Below, one piece after another: positions 16,837 through 26,205 of a DNA stretch of 64,000 bases (position 1 is its first letter; each line of letters starts with the position of its first letter). Source of the stretch: UBA3206 sp964548855 (GTDB taxonomy: Bacteria > Bacillota_I > Bacilli_A > Acholeplasmatales > Anaeroplasmataceae); NCBI GenBank assembly GCA_964548855.1, contig CAZJSR010000002.1, positions 62,001 to 126,000 of the forward strand. The letters run 5' to 3'. Position numbers and translations under genes: made by a program. The notes under the pieces were generated by a model. That model was not told the DNA's origin. It did not search any database and saw only the letters and a program-made list of their open reading frames with translations.

Positions 16837-18579
16837 ATGGTAATAACATTAGATAACGCATCATTTAAATATTTAGATAAACCGATATTAGATAAAGTAT
16901 CAATAAGTTTTGATGATACTAAACATGTTGGAGTTGTTGGAGTAAATGGTACAGGGAAATCCACACTTTTAAAAATTTTAGTTGGCTTAGAAAAATTAAA
17001 TAGTGGAACTATTACTAAATCAGGGAACATGATTATTTCATATTTAGAACAAAATCCCGTCTTTAAAGACAATCAAACTATAATGGATGTAATAAAAGAA
17101 TATGATGATAAAAATCATAAAATAAATGAATATGAATATAAAAGTATCTTAAATAAAATGAAACTATTTAATCATGATGCTATAACTAATAATTTATCAG
17201 GTGGAGAAAAGAAAAGATTAGCTCTAGCGATTGCGCTTGTAAAATATTGTGATGTTTTAATATTAGATGAACCAACTAACCATTTAGATAACGATATGAT
17301 ACTTTTTTTAGAAAAGTACCTACAACGATTTAAAAAAGGACTTATTATGGTTACTCACGATAGATATTTTTTAGAAAGAGTATGTAATAAGATGATTGAA
17401 TTAGATGATGGACATTTATATTCATATGATGCGAATTATTCTAAATTTCTTACCCTAAAACAAGAAAGACTTGAAGCTTTAATTCATAGTGAACAAAAGT
17501 GGAAAAGCCTATATAAACATGAACTTCAATGGATGAGAAGAGGTGCACAGGCTAGAAGTACAAAACAAAAGAAGAGAATTGAAAGATTTCAAGAATTAGA
17601 AAAAGTAGAATTTTCTAAAACAAACACTTTAGAGATAAGTAGTGTAGAAACGCGTCTTGGTAAGAAACTTATTGAAATATATAATGGAAAAAAAGAATTT
17701 GATAATAAACTATTATTTGAAAATTTTAATTTTATGTTAGGAAAATCTGATATAGTAGGTATTGTTGGAGATAATGGATGTGGAAAATCCACATTATTTA
17801 AAATACTTAATCAAGAAGAAAATTTAACAGAGGGTAGAATAGAATTTGGAACTACTCTTAAAATTGGGTATTTTTCTCAACATATGGAAAACATTGATCC
17901 ATCTTTAAGCGCAATTGATTATATAAAGGATAAACAAGAGTTAATTGAAACGATTGATGGTACAATTAGCGCAAAAGAATTGTTAGATAGGTTTAATTTT
18001 GATTCTGACTTGAAATATACTAAAGTAAAAATGTTATCAGGTGGAGAAAAAAGAAGACTTCAACTTATTAGTGTACTTATGACAAATCCTAATGTGTTAA
18101 TATTAGATGAGCCAACTAATGATTTGGATATAGATACACTTGAAGCATTAGAGGATTATTTATTAGATTTTAAAGGTCCTGTTTTAGTAGTAAGTCATGA
18201 TAGATATTTTTTAGATAAAATATGTAATAGACTTTTAGTGTTTGAAAATTCTATGATTAATGAATATATGATGAATTTTTCCGAATATTTAGAATTGGAT
18301 AAAAAAATAGAAAAACAAACTAAAAGTAATAAGTCTTATGAAAAAGTAAGAATAGGACTTACTTCTAAAGAAAAGAATGAATTAGAATCTTTACCAGGAA
18401 TAATTGAAAAACTAGAAAATGATATAAAAGAATTAAAAAACAAAGAAAAAGAGAATTATACTAATTATCATGAATTACTAAAAATCTCTAATGAAATATC
18501 TGAAATTAATAGAAACATAGACGAAAAAACTGAAAGATATTTCTATTTGTTAGAACTTAAAGAGAGTTATAAGATATGA
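16837..18579 (+). CDS. ABC-F ATPase, Uup/YfmR type
   Basis: A 580-residue soluble protein with two ATPase domains and no membrane helices. Domain 1 has GVNGTGKST, LSGGEKKRLALA and ILDEPTNHLD; domain 2 has GDNGCGKST, LSGGEKRRLQLI and ILDEPTNDLD. The linker carries MRRGAQARSTKQKKRIERF and a C-terminal coiled coil follows (~510-580), as in Uup/YfmR. Such proteins act on ribosomes and help with stalled elongation. I start at ATG 16837 because AGGAGA ends six bases upstream; the ATG at 16831 touches it. The next gene overlaps by four bases (ATGA). Confidence 0.92.
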   Translation: MVITLDNASFKYLDKPILDKVSISFDDTKHVGVVGVNGTGKSTLLKILVGLEKLNSGTITKSGNMIISYLEQNPVFKDNQTIMDVIKEYDDKNHKINEYEYKSILNKMKLFNHDAITNNLSGGEKKRLALAIALVKYCDVLILDEPTNHLDNDMILFLEKYLQRFKKGLIMVTHDRYFLERVCNKMIELDDGHLYSYDANYSKFLTLKQERLEALIHSEQKWKSLYKHELQWMRRGAQARSTKQKKRIERFQELEKVEFSKTNTLEISSVETRLGKKLIEIYNGKKEFDNKLLFENFNFMLGKSDIVGIVGDNGCGKSTLFKILNQEENLTEGRIEFGTTLKIGYFSQHMENIDPSLSAIDYIKDKQELIETIDGTISAKELLDRFNFDSDLKYTKVKMLSGGEKRRLQLISVLMTNPNVLILDEPTNDLDIDTLEALEDYLLDFKGPVLVVSHDRYFLDKICNRLLVFENSMINEYMMNFSEYLELDKKIEKQTKSNKSYEKVRIGLTSKEKNELESLPGIIEKLENDIKELKNKEKENYTNYHELLKISNEISEINRNIDEKTERYFYLLELKESYKI

Positions 18580-19250
18580 AGTCATTAAATATAAAAAGTA
18601 ATAATGGAAATTATGAAATAGTAACTAGTGAAATAAATACTAAAGAAATTGGGTATATTATAATTAATAGTGGGGATAACTTTACAGTTTTAGAAGCTAT
18701 TGATTTAATGAAAAAATATAATCCTAAAAAAATATATATTACATATAATTGTAATATTGAAAATGATTATCCATATAGTTTTAGTGTTTATGAATATGAA
18801 TATAAATATATACTTACAAAATCATATAAGGATATTAAGTTAGTTTTAGTCGATTTAAATAATAGAAATGAATTATTAGATATGATTAATTCTAATACAA
18901 GAGATATATTAAGTACATACACTCTTGATAATTATGATATAATGGATATGGTACATAACAAAAATACATATTATTTCATATATAAAAAAGAATATATTGG
19001 ATGCGCTAGTATAAATGGTGATTTAATAGATTATTTTATTATAAAAAAACAATTTAGAAATCAAGGATTAGGTAGTATGTGTTTATCTAAGTTATTGTAT
19101 AAACTAAATAAGGATACTAAAGTATTATTATCTAGTGATAATAAAGAAGGAATTAGTTTTTTTGAAAAAAATGCATTTATTAAGACGAAAATAGTAAATG
19201 ATTGGTATGAGGTATTAGATGAAAAGAAGGATAACAAAAGAAGAATATGA
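18576..19250 (+). CDS. GNAT-family N-acetyltransferase
   Basis: A 224-residue protein. The C-terminal ~90 residues are a GNAT domain with the acetyl-CoA loop QFRNQGLGSMCL and an end motif SFFEKNAF. The N-terminal ~120 residues are not recognisable and may form a second degenerate GNAT-like half. The substrate is unknown. It overlaps the ABC-F stop with ATGA and is itself overlapped by the next gene, so three genes form one transcript. Confidence 0.7.
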   Translation: MKSLNIKSNNGNYEIVTSEINTKEIGYIIINSGDNFTVLEAIDLMKKYNPKKIYITYNCNIENDYPYSFSVYEYEYKYILTKSYKDIKLVLVDLNNRNELLDMINSNTRDILSTYTLDNYDIMDMVHNKNTYYFIYKKEYIGCASINGDLIDYFIIKKQFRNQGLGSMCLSKLLYKLNKDTKVLLSSDNKEGISFFEKNAFIKTKIVNDWYEVLDEKKDNKRRI

Positions 19251-19536
19251 AAATGCCGTAAGGATACGTGCTAAAATCGCTAATATAGTTAATATATCAC
19301 TTACATTAATATCGATTGTTGTAATACTTGTATCGGTGTTTTTAGCGATGTTTAATGTCATGTCCTATACAGTTATGGGAGTAATTGTACCACTTGCGTT
19401 AATAGTTTATCTAGCAATGGGAGTTATATCTCAAAAAAATGATTCTAGAAAGTCAGTAATGATTGTCTATATTGTTTTAATAAGTATTTGTGCAATTGTC
19501 TTTTTTGTAGACTTTGTATATTTATTAATTAGCTAA
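19219..19536 (+). CDS. Small membrane protein, three helices, unknown
   Basis: A 105-residue protein with a basic, charged N-terminus (KRRITKEEYENAVRIRAKIAN) and three hydrophobic helices at about 24-45, 49-70 and 81-104. I do not recognise a family. The start at ATG 19219 lies inside the end of the GNAT gene, with GAGGTA upstream; codon use matches its neighbours. A terminator overlaps its stop codon, which supports it as the real end of the operon. Confidence 0.65.
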   Translation: MKRRITKEEYENAVRIRAKIANIVNISLTLISIVVILVSVFLAMFNVMSYTVMGVIVPLALIVYLAMGVISQKNDSRKSVMIVYIVLISICAIVFFVDFVYLLIS

Positions 19537-19559
19537 TCCAAGATAATCTTGGATTTTTA
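19535..19559 (+). terminator. Terminator after ABC-F operon
   Basis: AATCCAAGAT and ATCTTGGATT form a ten-base stem with almost no loop, followed by TTTT. The left arm overlaps the stop codon. Confidence 0.8.
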
Positions 19560-19577
19560 TACGAGGAGAAGGTAAAT

Positions 19578-22445
19578 ATGTTTATTAAATTAGAAAGTAA
19601 ATTCATTGAAGAAATAAATAGTAATGTTACAGTTTATTCACATGATAAAACAAAAGCTCGTCTTTGTACTATTGAAAATGATGATCCAAACAAAGTATTT
19701 TCAATAGCTTTTAGAACGCCACCAATGGATAATACAGGACTTACACATATCCTTGAACATTCAGTATTATGTGGAAGTAAAAAATTCCCTTTAAAAGACC
19801 CTTTTGTTGAACTTCTTAAGGGATCTTTAAATACATTTTTAAATGCGTTTACATTTCCAGATAAAACAATGTATCCTGTCGCAAGTATGAATGATAAGGA
19901 TTTTAAAAACTTGATGCATGTATATTTAGACGCAGTATTTTATCCTAACATTTACAAACATGAAGAAATATTCAAACAAGAAGGGTGGCATTATCATTTA
20001 GAAAATAAAGATGATCCTATTACTTTAAATGGTGTTGTATATAATGAAATGAAAGGCGTTTTTTCAGATCCTGAACAAGTTTTAGGAAGATGTATTATGC
20101 ATTCTTTATATCCTAATATATCTTATGGATTAGAGTCAGGTGGAGATCCTAATTATATACCTGATTTAAGTTATGATAAATTTAAGGAATTTCATAAGAA
20201 ATATTATCATCCAAGTAATTCATATATATTCCTATATGGAAATTGTGATATGGAAGAAAGAATGAATTTTATTGAAAATGAATATTTAAATGATTTTACA
20301 TATAATGATTTTGACACATCTATAAAGGTTGAGGAACCTTTTAGAAATGAGGTATATGAGGAATATCAATATCCAATTGATAGTGATACAGAAATAAATA
20401 ATAATTATTATTTGTCATATAATGTTTCAATTGGAAATACGTTAGATATTAAGAAATGTATAGCTCTTGATGTATTGACAGAAATCTTAATGTCAGCCGA
20501 AGGTGCACCTGTAAAAGAGGCGATACTTAATTTAAACATCTGTGAAGATATCGATGTTTTATATGAAAATGGTATTTATCAACCTTATTTAAGTATATGT
20601 TTAATAAAGAGTGATAAAGCACATTTAGAGACATTTAGAAATGTATTAGAAGATACTTTAAAAAATGTGAAAATTGATAAAGAAAGATTAAAGGCTTCTT
20701 TGAAATTTAGAGAATTTAAAGTAAGAGAAGCTAAATATGATGGTCCTAAGGGATTGTTATATCAAATGAATATGTTAGACAGTTGGCTATATAATGATAA
20801 TATGCCATATCATAAATTATGTGTATTAGATTATTTTAAAGAGTTATATGATTTAATTGATACTAATTATTATTATGATTTAATTAATGAATGTATCTTA
20901 AATAATAATCATAAGAGTATTGTAGTATTAACACCTTCAAAAACTTATAAGAAGGAACAAGATGATAAGCTTATTTTAAAACTTGAAAATTACAAGGCTT
21001 CTCTTAGTGAAGAAGAGATAGAGCGTTTAATAAAGGATACTGAAAATCTTAAGATATATCAAGATACTCCCGCAACTATTGAGGAGATTAATTCATTACC
21101 AAGATTAGAATTAGAGGATTTAAATCCAGAGCCTATTAAATTAAAATGTGAAAAAATTCATGAAAATTATGATATATATTTTAGTGATTATTTTACTAAT
21201 AACATTGGATATCTTGATTTAGTATTTGATATATCACAGTTTGATGATGAATTATTAAAGTATACTAGATTAGTATCGCAGTTATTAATGAAACTAGATA
21301 CCAAAAATAGAAGTTATACTGATATAGATAAGGATATTAAATTATATACTGGGGGTATTAATTTTTCATACAAAATATTTAATGATAACGATAATAAAAC
21401 AAAAGTATTATTAAGTTTAAAATGTAGTATGTTAGATGATAACTTAGATAATTCTTTTGAATTAATTAATGATATATTATTTAACACAGTATTTGATGAT
21501 ACAAAGAGAATTAATAATTTATTATTACAATTTAAGAGTTCCCTTGAAAGTTATGCTTCAGGCAGTGGTCATCAAGTGTCTTTAACTAGGGCGAAATCAT
21601 ATATAAATGAACTTGATTATATTAAAGATATTACAGCAGGACTTGGATATATGGATTTTATATCTGACGTTGTTTTGAAATTTTCAACAAATAAAGATGA
21701 GATAATAGAAAAACTAATGAATGCTTATAATGTTTTTAAAAATAAATCTTTATTTATGGTGTCTATAACTTCTTTAAAAAATCAATGTGATAATATAATA
21801 TGTAAGACAAATGAAATATATTCTTTATTAAATGATAACGAAATAAGATGTGAAAATAAAAGAACATTAAAACGTCTTAATGAAGGAATAAAGACTCAGT
21901 TTAATGTTAATTATGTATCTAGAGCGATAAGATTTAACAATGAATATAGTGGGGCTTTATTAGTTCTTAAAAACGCTATAAGCCTTGACTATTTATGGAT
22001 GAATGTAAGAGTTAAGGGTGGAGCATATGGCGCAATGATTTCTATTACTAGTGATAATATGTTAGGTCTTACTAGCTATAGAGATCCAAATATTAAAAAT
22101 ACAAATGAAATATATAATAATTTAGGAGATTATATTTTAAATTTAGATATTACTGATGAGGATATGCTTAAATATAAAATAGGAGCAATAGGAGCATTAG
22201 ATGATTCAATGCATGTCTCTACAATGGGAGAACTCGCATTTTTAGAATATATTTGTAATAGAGGGTATGAATATAAAAGAAAAATAAGAAAAGAAATTAT
22301 AAATGCCACATTAGAAGAACTTAAGTCTTATGGAGAAGATATTAAACGTGCTTTAAGTGAGATGAATATTTGTGTTATTGGATTTGATGGTCTTATAGAT
22401 GAGAATAAGGAGTTATTTAATAATATAAGAAAATTAATGAAATAA
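19578..22445 (+). CDS. M16C insulinase-like zinc metallopeptidase
   Basis: A 955-residue protease of the presequence-protease (PreP-like) branch of M16. The inverted zinc motif HILEH sits in THILEHSVLCGS near residue 56, and the third ligand Glu lies in YNEMKGVFSDP. The full length fits two M16 halves joined by a helical hairpin. A glycine-rich segment (VKGGAYGAM) in the second half is conserved. No signal peptide is visible, so it should degrade peptides in the cytoplasm. It stands alone between two terminators, with GAGGAGAAGG just before its ATG. Confidence 0.92.
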   Translation: MFIKLESKFIEEINSNVTVYSHDKTKARLCTIENDDPNKVFSIAFRTPPMDNTGLTHILEHSVLCGSKKFPLKDPFVELLKGSLNTFLNAFTFPDKTMYPVASMNDKDFKNLMHVYLDAVFYPNIYKHEEIFKQEGWHYHLENKDDPITLNGVVYNEMKGVFSDPEQVLGRCIMHSLYPNISYGLESGGDPNYIPDLSYDKFKEFHKKYYHPSNSYIFLYGNCDMEERMNFIENEYLNDFTYNDFDTSIKVEEPFRNEVYEEYQYPIDSDTEINNNYYLSYNVSIGNTLDIKKCIALDVLTEILMSAEGAPVKEAILNLNICEDIDVLYENGIYQPYLSICLIKSDKAHLETFRNVLEDTLKNVKIDKERLKASLKFREFKVREAKYDGPKGLLYQMNMLDSWLYNDNMPYHKLCVLDYFKELYDLIDTNYYYDLINECILNNNHKSIVVLTPSKTYKKEQDDKLILKLENYKASLSEEEIERLIKDTENLKIYQDTPATIEEINSLPRLELEDLNPEPIKLKCEKIHENYDIYFSDYFTNNIGYLDLVFDISQFDDELLKYTRLVSQLLMKLDTKNRSYTDIDKDIKLYTGGINFSYKIFNDNDNKTKVLLSLKCSMLDDNLDNSFELINDILFNTVFDDTKRINNLLLQFKSSLESYASGSGHQVSLTRAKSYINELDYIKDITAGLGYMDFISDVVLKFSTNKDEIIEKLMNAYNVFKNKSLFMVSITSLKNQCDNIICKTNEIYSLLNDNEIRCENKRTLKRLNEGIKTQFNVNYVSRAIRFNNEYSGALLVLKNAISLDYLWMNVRVKGGAYGAMISITSDNMLGLTSYRDPNIKNTNEIYNNLGDYILNLDITDEDMLKYKIGAIGALDDSMHVSTMGELAFLEYICNRGYEYKRKIRKEIINATLEELKSYGEDIKRALSEMNICVIGFDGLIDENKELFNNIRKLMK

Positions 22446-22457
22446 TATAAACTAATG

Positions 22458-22493
22458 AAAAGAGATGCATATTTTATTGTTATCTCTTTTTTA
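22458..22493 (+). terminator. Terminator after M16 peptidase
   Basis: AAAAGAGAT (22458-22466) pairs with ATCTCTTTT (22482-22490) across a 15-base loop, then T residues. Confidence 0.75.
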
Positions 22494-22551
22494 TTTAAAT
22501 GAGTTTATAATAATCTTGTAAAAAAATATGTATAAAATACATATTTAAATG

Positions 22552-22560
22552 TGATATACT
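22552..22560 (+). promoter_or_regulatory. Extended -10 promoter for mgsA
   Basis: TGATATACT: TG at 22552-22553 and TATACT at 22555-22560. No good -35 is seen at 17 bases. Confidence 0.55.
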
Positions 22561-22607
22561 AATAAATGAAGATGATAATTATTTTCGCTTTAAGAAAGGG
22601 TGATAAT

Positions 22608-22973
22608 ATGAGAATTGCGTTAATTGCTCATGATAAAAAGAAATCAGAAATTATTAAACTAGCAATAAAGTATAAGGACTTTTTTGAGAAACATGAATTA
22701 TATGCGACAGGCACAACAGGTACGCTTATAATGGGAGAAACAGGATTAAATATTATTAGAATGAAGTCAGGACCACTTGGTGGCGATCAACAAATTGGAG
22801 CGATGGTTGCGGAGGGGAAAATTGATTTAATATTATTTTTAAGAGATCCTCTAACGGCTCAACCTCATGAACCTGATGTATCAGCACTTTTAAGATTATG
22901 TGATGTACAAAATATACCTCTTGCGACAAATTATAATAGTGCTGAAGCTATGATTAAAGCTTTTAATATGTAG
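22608..22973 (+). CDS. mgsA: Methylglyoxal synthase
   Basis: MgsA turns dihydroxyacetone phosphate into methylglyoxal and phosphate, a bypass that relieves sugar-phosphate stress. Family marks are the IALIAHDKKK start, ATGTTGTLI, KSGPLGGDQQIGA and the catalytic Asp in FLRDPLTAQPHEPD, where the His is also conserved. The length (121) is normal. I chose ATG 22608 with AAAGGGTGAT in front rather than ATG 22566, which would add a hydrophobic tail absent in the family. A terminator follows at once. Confidence 0.95.
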   Translation: MRIALIAHDKKKSEIIKLAIKYKDFFEKHELYATGTTGTLIMGETGLNIIRMKSGPLGGDQQIGAMVAEGKIDLILFLRDPLTAQPHEPDVSALLRLCDVQNIPLATNYNSAEAMIKAFNM

Positions 22974-22974
22974 G

Positions 22975-23005
22975 AATATGCAGATTAATTTCTGCATATT
23001 TTTTT
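22975..23005 (+). terminator. Terminator after mgsA
   Basis: AATATGCAGA and TCTGCATATT pair over a six-base loop, followed by T residues. The hairpin sits immediately before the amidase start, so amidase mRNA may depend on read-through or on a promoter I cannot see. Confidence 0.8.
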
Positions 23006-23007
23006 AT

Positions 23008-23649
23008 ATGAGAAAGATATATATTATATTTAATTTATTGGTTTTTATTTTGTGTTATTTTTTAGTTAAAGATGTTAACTCGTTAGAGTTTAGTTGCATT
23101 TATATAGATCCAGGTCATGGCGGGATTGATGGTGGTGCATACAATGATGATATATTAGAGAAAGATTTGAATTTGGAAGTTTCTTTAAAGTTAAGAGATA
23201 TTTTTGTTAAGGAAGGATATAATGTTATTCTTACAAGGGACAAAGATTGTTCTCTTGGTAATAATAAGAGATCAGATTTAATAGAAAGAGCGAATATGAT
23301 AAATGAAAGTAACGCATTGCTTTTTATAAGTATTCATATGAATAAATACAGTGATTCAAAATATAAAGGCGCACAGGTGTTTTATAGTAATGTTAATGAA
23401 ATGAATAAAAGTGCGGCTTATTTGATACAAGAAAGAATTAAGAAGAATTTAAAAAATACAACTAGAAATGAAAAAGAAATAAAGGGGATATATTTATTAG
23501 ATAATGTAAAAACGCCAGGTGTATTAGTTGAATGTGGTTTCTTATCTAATTATGAGGAAAGGATTAATTTATGTAATCCTAACTATCAGGGTGTTCTTGC
23601 AAGATGTATTTATTTAGGATGTAGGGATTTTTTAATTAAATATCAATAG
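23008..23649 (+). CDS. N-acetylmuramoyl-L-alanine amidase, CwlD-like
   Basis: A 213-residue protein with an N-terminal hydrophobic export signal (about residues 4-21) and one Amidase_3 domain. Zinc-site marks are IDPGHGGIDGGA, the Glu in ILEKDLNLEVS, SIHMNKYSD with the second His, and VECGFLSNYEE with the catalytic Glu. The single domain without binding repeats and the overall pattern resemble CwlD, which acts on spore cortex peptidoglycan in Bacillus; a general wall amidase is the alternative. ATG 23008 gives a clean signal peptide; ATG 22978, right after mgsA, is possible and would read through the hairpin. Confidence 0.82.
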   Translation: MRKIYIIFNLLVFILCYFLVKDVNSLEFSCIYIDPGHGGIDGGAYNDDILEKDLNLEVSLKLRDIFVKEGYNVILTRDKDCSLGNNKRSDLIERANMINESNALLFISIHMNKYSDSKYKGAQVFYSNVNEMNKSAAYLIQERIKKNLKNTTRNEKEIKGIYLLDNVKTPGVLVECGFLSNYEERINLCNPNYQGVLARCIYLGCRDFLIKYQ

Positions 23650-23664
23650 GTTTATGTAGAAATG

Positions 23665-23673
23665 TGGTATAAT
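23665..23673 (+). promoter_or_regulatory. Extended -10 promoter for the tsa operon
   Basis: TGGTATAAT: TG at 23665-23666 and TATAAT at 23668-23673. It precedes tsaE by 32 bases. No clear -35 is visible. Confidence 0.6.
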
Positions 23674-23705
23674 ATCTTTGAATATTAGAAGAAAGGATTT
23701 TTAAT

Positions 23706-24158
23706 ATGATACGTACAGTTTTTACAAATAGTTATGAACAAACAATTGAATTAGGTAAGACTATTGGTGATATGTTAAATGTAGGTGATGTTGTATTATT
23801 AGATGGTGATTTAGGTGCTGGAAAAACAACGTTTACTAAGGGGATTGGAATATCACTTGGTGTAAGTAGAGTTATTAATTCTCCTACTTTTACTATTGTT
23901 AAAGAATATGTTGGTTCAAAAGCTAAATTATATCATCTAGATTTATATAGGTTAGATGGAGTTAATGAAGATTTTGATTTAGAAGAATATTTTTTAGATG
24001 ATGCGATATGTGTTTGTGAGTGGCCATTTCAAGCATCAGATATTTTACCTAGTGAATATTTAATGATAAATATTAAAAGAATCGATGATAATAAAAGAGA
24101 ATTTATTATAGAAGGTAAAGGAAAATATGAAAAATTAGTAGGTGAATTAAATGTATAA
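23706..24158 (+). CDS. tsaE: tRNA threonylcarbamoyladenosine biosynthesis ATPase TsaE
   Basis: TsaE is the ATPase that resets the TsaB-TsaD complex making t6A37 on tRNAs that read ANN codons. The P-loop DGDLGAGKTTFTKG lies near residue 36; NSPTFTIVKEY and YHLDLYRL follow, as in the family. The length is 150 residues. It leads the gene set tsaE-tsaB-rimI-tsaD and overlaps tsaB by 8 bases. TsaC, which makes the carbamoyl intermediate, is not in the window. Confidence 0.95.
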   Translation: MIRTVFTNSYEQTIELGKTIGDMLNVGDVVLLDGDLGAGKTTFTKGIGISLGVSRVINSPTFTIVKEYVGSKAKLYHLDLYRLDGVNEDFDLEEYFLDDAICVCEWPFQASDILPSEYLMINIKRIDDNKREFIIEGKGKYEKLVGELNV

Positions 24159-24729
24159 TCTTATTGTAGATTCTTCGACTAAAACGTTATATGTAGCACT
24201 TTTAACTGAAAATGAAGTTATATCTGAAAGATATCTTGTTGGAAAAAATGATCATGCTAAAAATATTTTAGTTCAAATAGAAGAAATTTTAAAAAGTAAT
24301 AACCTTGAAATATCAAAGTTAGATCGTATTATTTGTGGACAAGGTCCTGGAAGTTATACTGGTGTTAGAATGGCGGTTACTATAGGTAAAATGGTCGCTG
24401 TAAATTCTAATGTTAAGTTATATGGAATTTCAACTCTATATTTAATGTCATCATACTATGATGGAAAGGTTCTTTCTTATATAGACGCAAGAAGAGGGAA
24501 TTCTTTTAATGCAGTTTATGATAATGATATCGAAGTTCTTACTGAGGGATTAAGGCCTACTTTAGATATTTTAAAAGAATATAATGATTATCAAATAGTA
24601 GATGAGGATTCTTTTAAAGTAAATCCTTTAAAAGTTTTGAAAAAAGCGAAGCTTATTAATAATCCTCACGGATTTATTCCTAATTACTTAAGAGAAACGG
24701 AAGCTGAAAGGAATAAAAAGAATGATTAG
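24151..24729 (+). CDS. tsaB: t6A tRNA modification protein TsaB
   Basis: TsaB is the structural partner of TsaD in t6A synthesis. The N-terminal ASKHA-fold start LIVDSSTKTLYVAL and the motif CGQGPGSYTGVRMAVTIGK are characteristic. It has 192 residues, somewhat shorter than the usual ~230, and the C-terminal half is trimmed. It overlaps tsaE by 8 and rimI by 8 bases. Confidence 0.94.
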   Translation: MYNLIVDSSTKTLYVALLTENEVISERYLVGKNDHAKNILVQIEEILKSNNLEISKLDRIICGQGPGSYTGVRMAVTIGKMVAVNSNVKLYGISTLYLMSSYYDGKVLSYIDARRGNSFNAVYDNDIEVLTEGLRPTLDILKEYNDYQIVDEDSFKVNPLKVLKKAKLINNPHGFIPNYLRETEAERNKKND

Positions 24730-25153
24730 ATGTATTAAACAAAGTGATGTAAAAACAATCGTTGAAGATGAAAAAAGAATATTTGGAGATTCTTTAGGCG
24801 AAGGCACTCTTCTTAACGGTATATCAAATGATATGTATCGTTATTTCGTTTGTGAGGAAGATGAAAAGATTATTTCTTATATCGGACTTTGGATTGACAG
24901 TAATATTGCCCAGGTTCTCAATTTCTATGTAAATGAAGAATATAGAAATAAAGGATATGGTAAGAAAATGTTAGAATATGCTTTAGAGTACTTAGATAGT
25001 TTAGATGTAAATACTATATCATTAGAGGTTAGACCTTCTAATTTAAATGCGATTGATTTATATGAAAAATATGGTTTTTCGTATTCACATAAGAGAAAAT
25101 ATTATTATAATGATGGTGAGGACGCATATGTTCTTATCAAGAGAAAGGACTAA
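24722..25153 (+). CDS. rimI: Ribosomal protein-type N-acetyltransferase RimI
   Basis: A 143-residue GNAT protein with the acetyl-CoA loop NEEYRNKGYGKKMLEYAL and the VRPSNLNAIDLYEKYGF end motif that marks the RimI group. RimI acetylates protein N-termini; in Bacillota it is commonly placed inside the t6A gene set, exactly as here between tsaB and tsaD. Its true substrate is not shown by sequence. Confidence 0.88.
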   Translation: MIRCIKQSDVKTIVEDEKRIFGDSLGEGTLLNGISNDMYRYFVCEEDEKIISYIGLWIDSNIAQVLNFYVNEEYRNKGYGKKMLEYALEYLDSLDVNTISLEVRPSNLNAIDLYEKYGFSYSHKRKYYYNDGEDAYVLIKRKD

Positions 25154-25155
25154 TT

Positions 25156-26160
25156 ATGTTAGTAATGGGAGTTGAATCAAGTTGTGATGAGACATCTGTC
25201 TCAATTGTAAGAGATGGTAAAGAAGTTTTATCTAATATTGTGTTAAGCCAAATTGATATTCATAAGGAATTTGGAGGGGTAGTTCCTGAAATAGCTTCAA
25301 GACACCATGTATATAATGTTAGTATGGTCTTTGAAGAAGCGTTAAAAACTGCAGATGTAGATGCGTCTATGATTGATTTAGTTGCGGTAACATATGGACC
25401 TGGTTTAATAGGTTCTCTTCTTGTTGGAGTTAATGCGGCGAAGACTTTTGCGATGGTTTATAATAAACCTATAATTGGGGTTAATCATTTAGCAGGACAT
25501 ATATATGCAAATCAAATAGAACATGAAATGAAATTTCCTTTGATTGCGCTTTTAGTTTCTGGGGGTAATACAGAACTTATATACATGAAAGATCATTTCA
25601 ATTTTGAAATAATAGGAGAAACTCTAGATGATGCGGTAGGGGAATCTTATGACAAAGTCGCAAGAGTTATGGGACTTGAGTATCCAGGAGGTCCTAAGGT
25701 TGATAAGTTAGCACATGAAGGTAAGCCTACGTATAATATACCAAGAGTTTATTTAGGTAATGATAATTTTAATTTTAGTTTTTCGGGACTTAAGAGTCAT
25801 GTTATAAATCTACATCATAACGCTATGCAAAGAAATGAAGAAATTAATGTAGCAAATTTATGTCGTAGTTTTCAAGATAGTGTTGTTGAGGTATTAGTAG
25901 ATAAAACATTAAAGGCCGCGAAGCAATATAATGTTAAACAAATAATAGTCGCAGGTGGTGTTTCTGCGAATAGAGGATTAAAAGAAAGATTTATGTTAAT
26001 GAATCATGAAGAATATGAAATATGTATTCCTTCAATAAAATATTGTACAGATAACGCTGCGATGATTGCGGTAGCTGGATATTATCAATATCAAAAAACT
26101 AAAAAGACGGATGATATGAGCTTAAATGCTGATGCATCATTGGAATTATTAAGTTTATGA
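25156..26160 (+). CDS. tsaD: tRNA N6-adenosine threonylcarbamoyltransferase TsaD
   Basis: TsaD transfers threonylcarbamoyl to A37 of tRNA. Marks of the family are GVESSCDETSVSIV, PEIASRHH with the metal His, YGPGLIGSLLVG, NHLAGHIYAN with two further His residues, and VSGGNTEL. The end CTDNAAMIAVAGYY is also typical. The length (334) is complete. It follows rimI after two bases and ends the t6A operon with TGA. Confidence 0.97.
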   Translation: MLVMGVESSCDETSVSIVRDGKEVLSNIVLSQIDIHKEFGGVVPEIASRHHVYNVSMVFEEALKTADVDASMIDLVAVTYGPGLIGSLLVGVNAAKTFAMVYNKPIIGVNHLAGHIYANQIEHEMKFPLIALLVSGGNTELIYMKDHFNFEIIGETLDDAVGESYDKVARVMGLEYPGGPKVDKLAHEGKPTYNIPRVYLGNDNFNFSFSGLKSHVINLHHNAMQRNEEINVANLCRSFQDSVVEVLVDKTLKAAKQYNVKQIIVAGGVSANRGLKERFMLMNHEEYEICIPSIKYCTDNAAMIAVAGYYQYQKTKKTDDMSLNADASLELLSL

Positions 26161-26179
26161 TGAAAATATAGAAAATATT

Positions 26180-26188
26180 TGATATACT
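26180..26188 (+). promoter_or_regulatory. Extended -10 promoter for glnS
   Basis: TGATATACT: TG at 26180-26181 and TATACT at 26183-26188, 17 bases before the start codon, which would give a very short leader. Confidence 0.5.
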
Positions 26189-26205
26189 AAAAGTGGTGAG
26201 TAAAA

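Noticed and set aside
16788..17072. Minus-strand frame opposite the start of the ABC-F gene
   Set aside because: It is antisense to the Walker A region of a clearly real gene, with no own signals.
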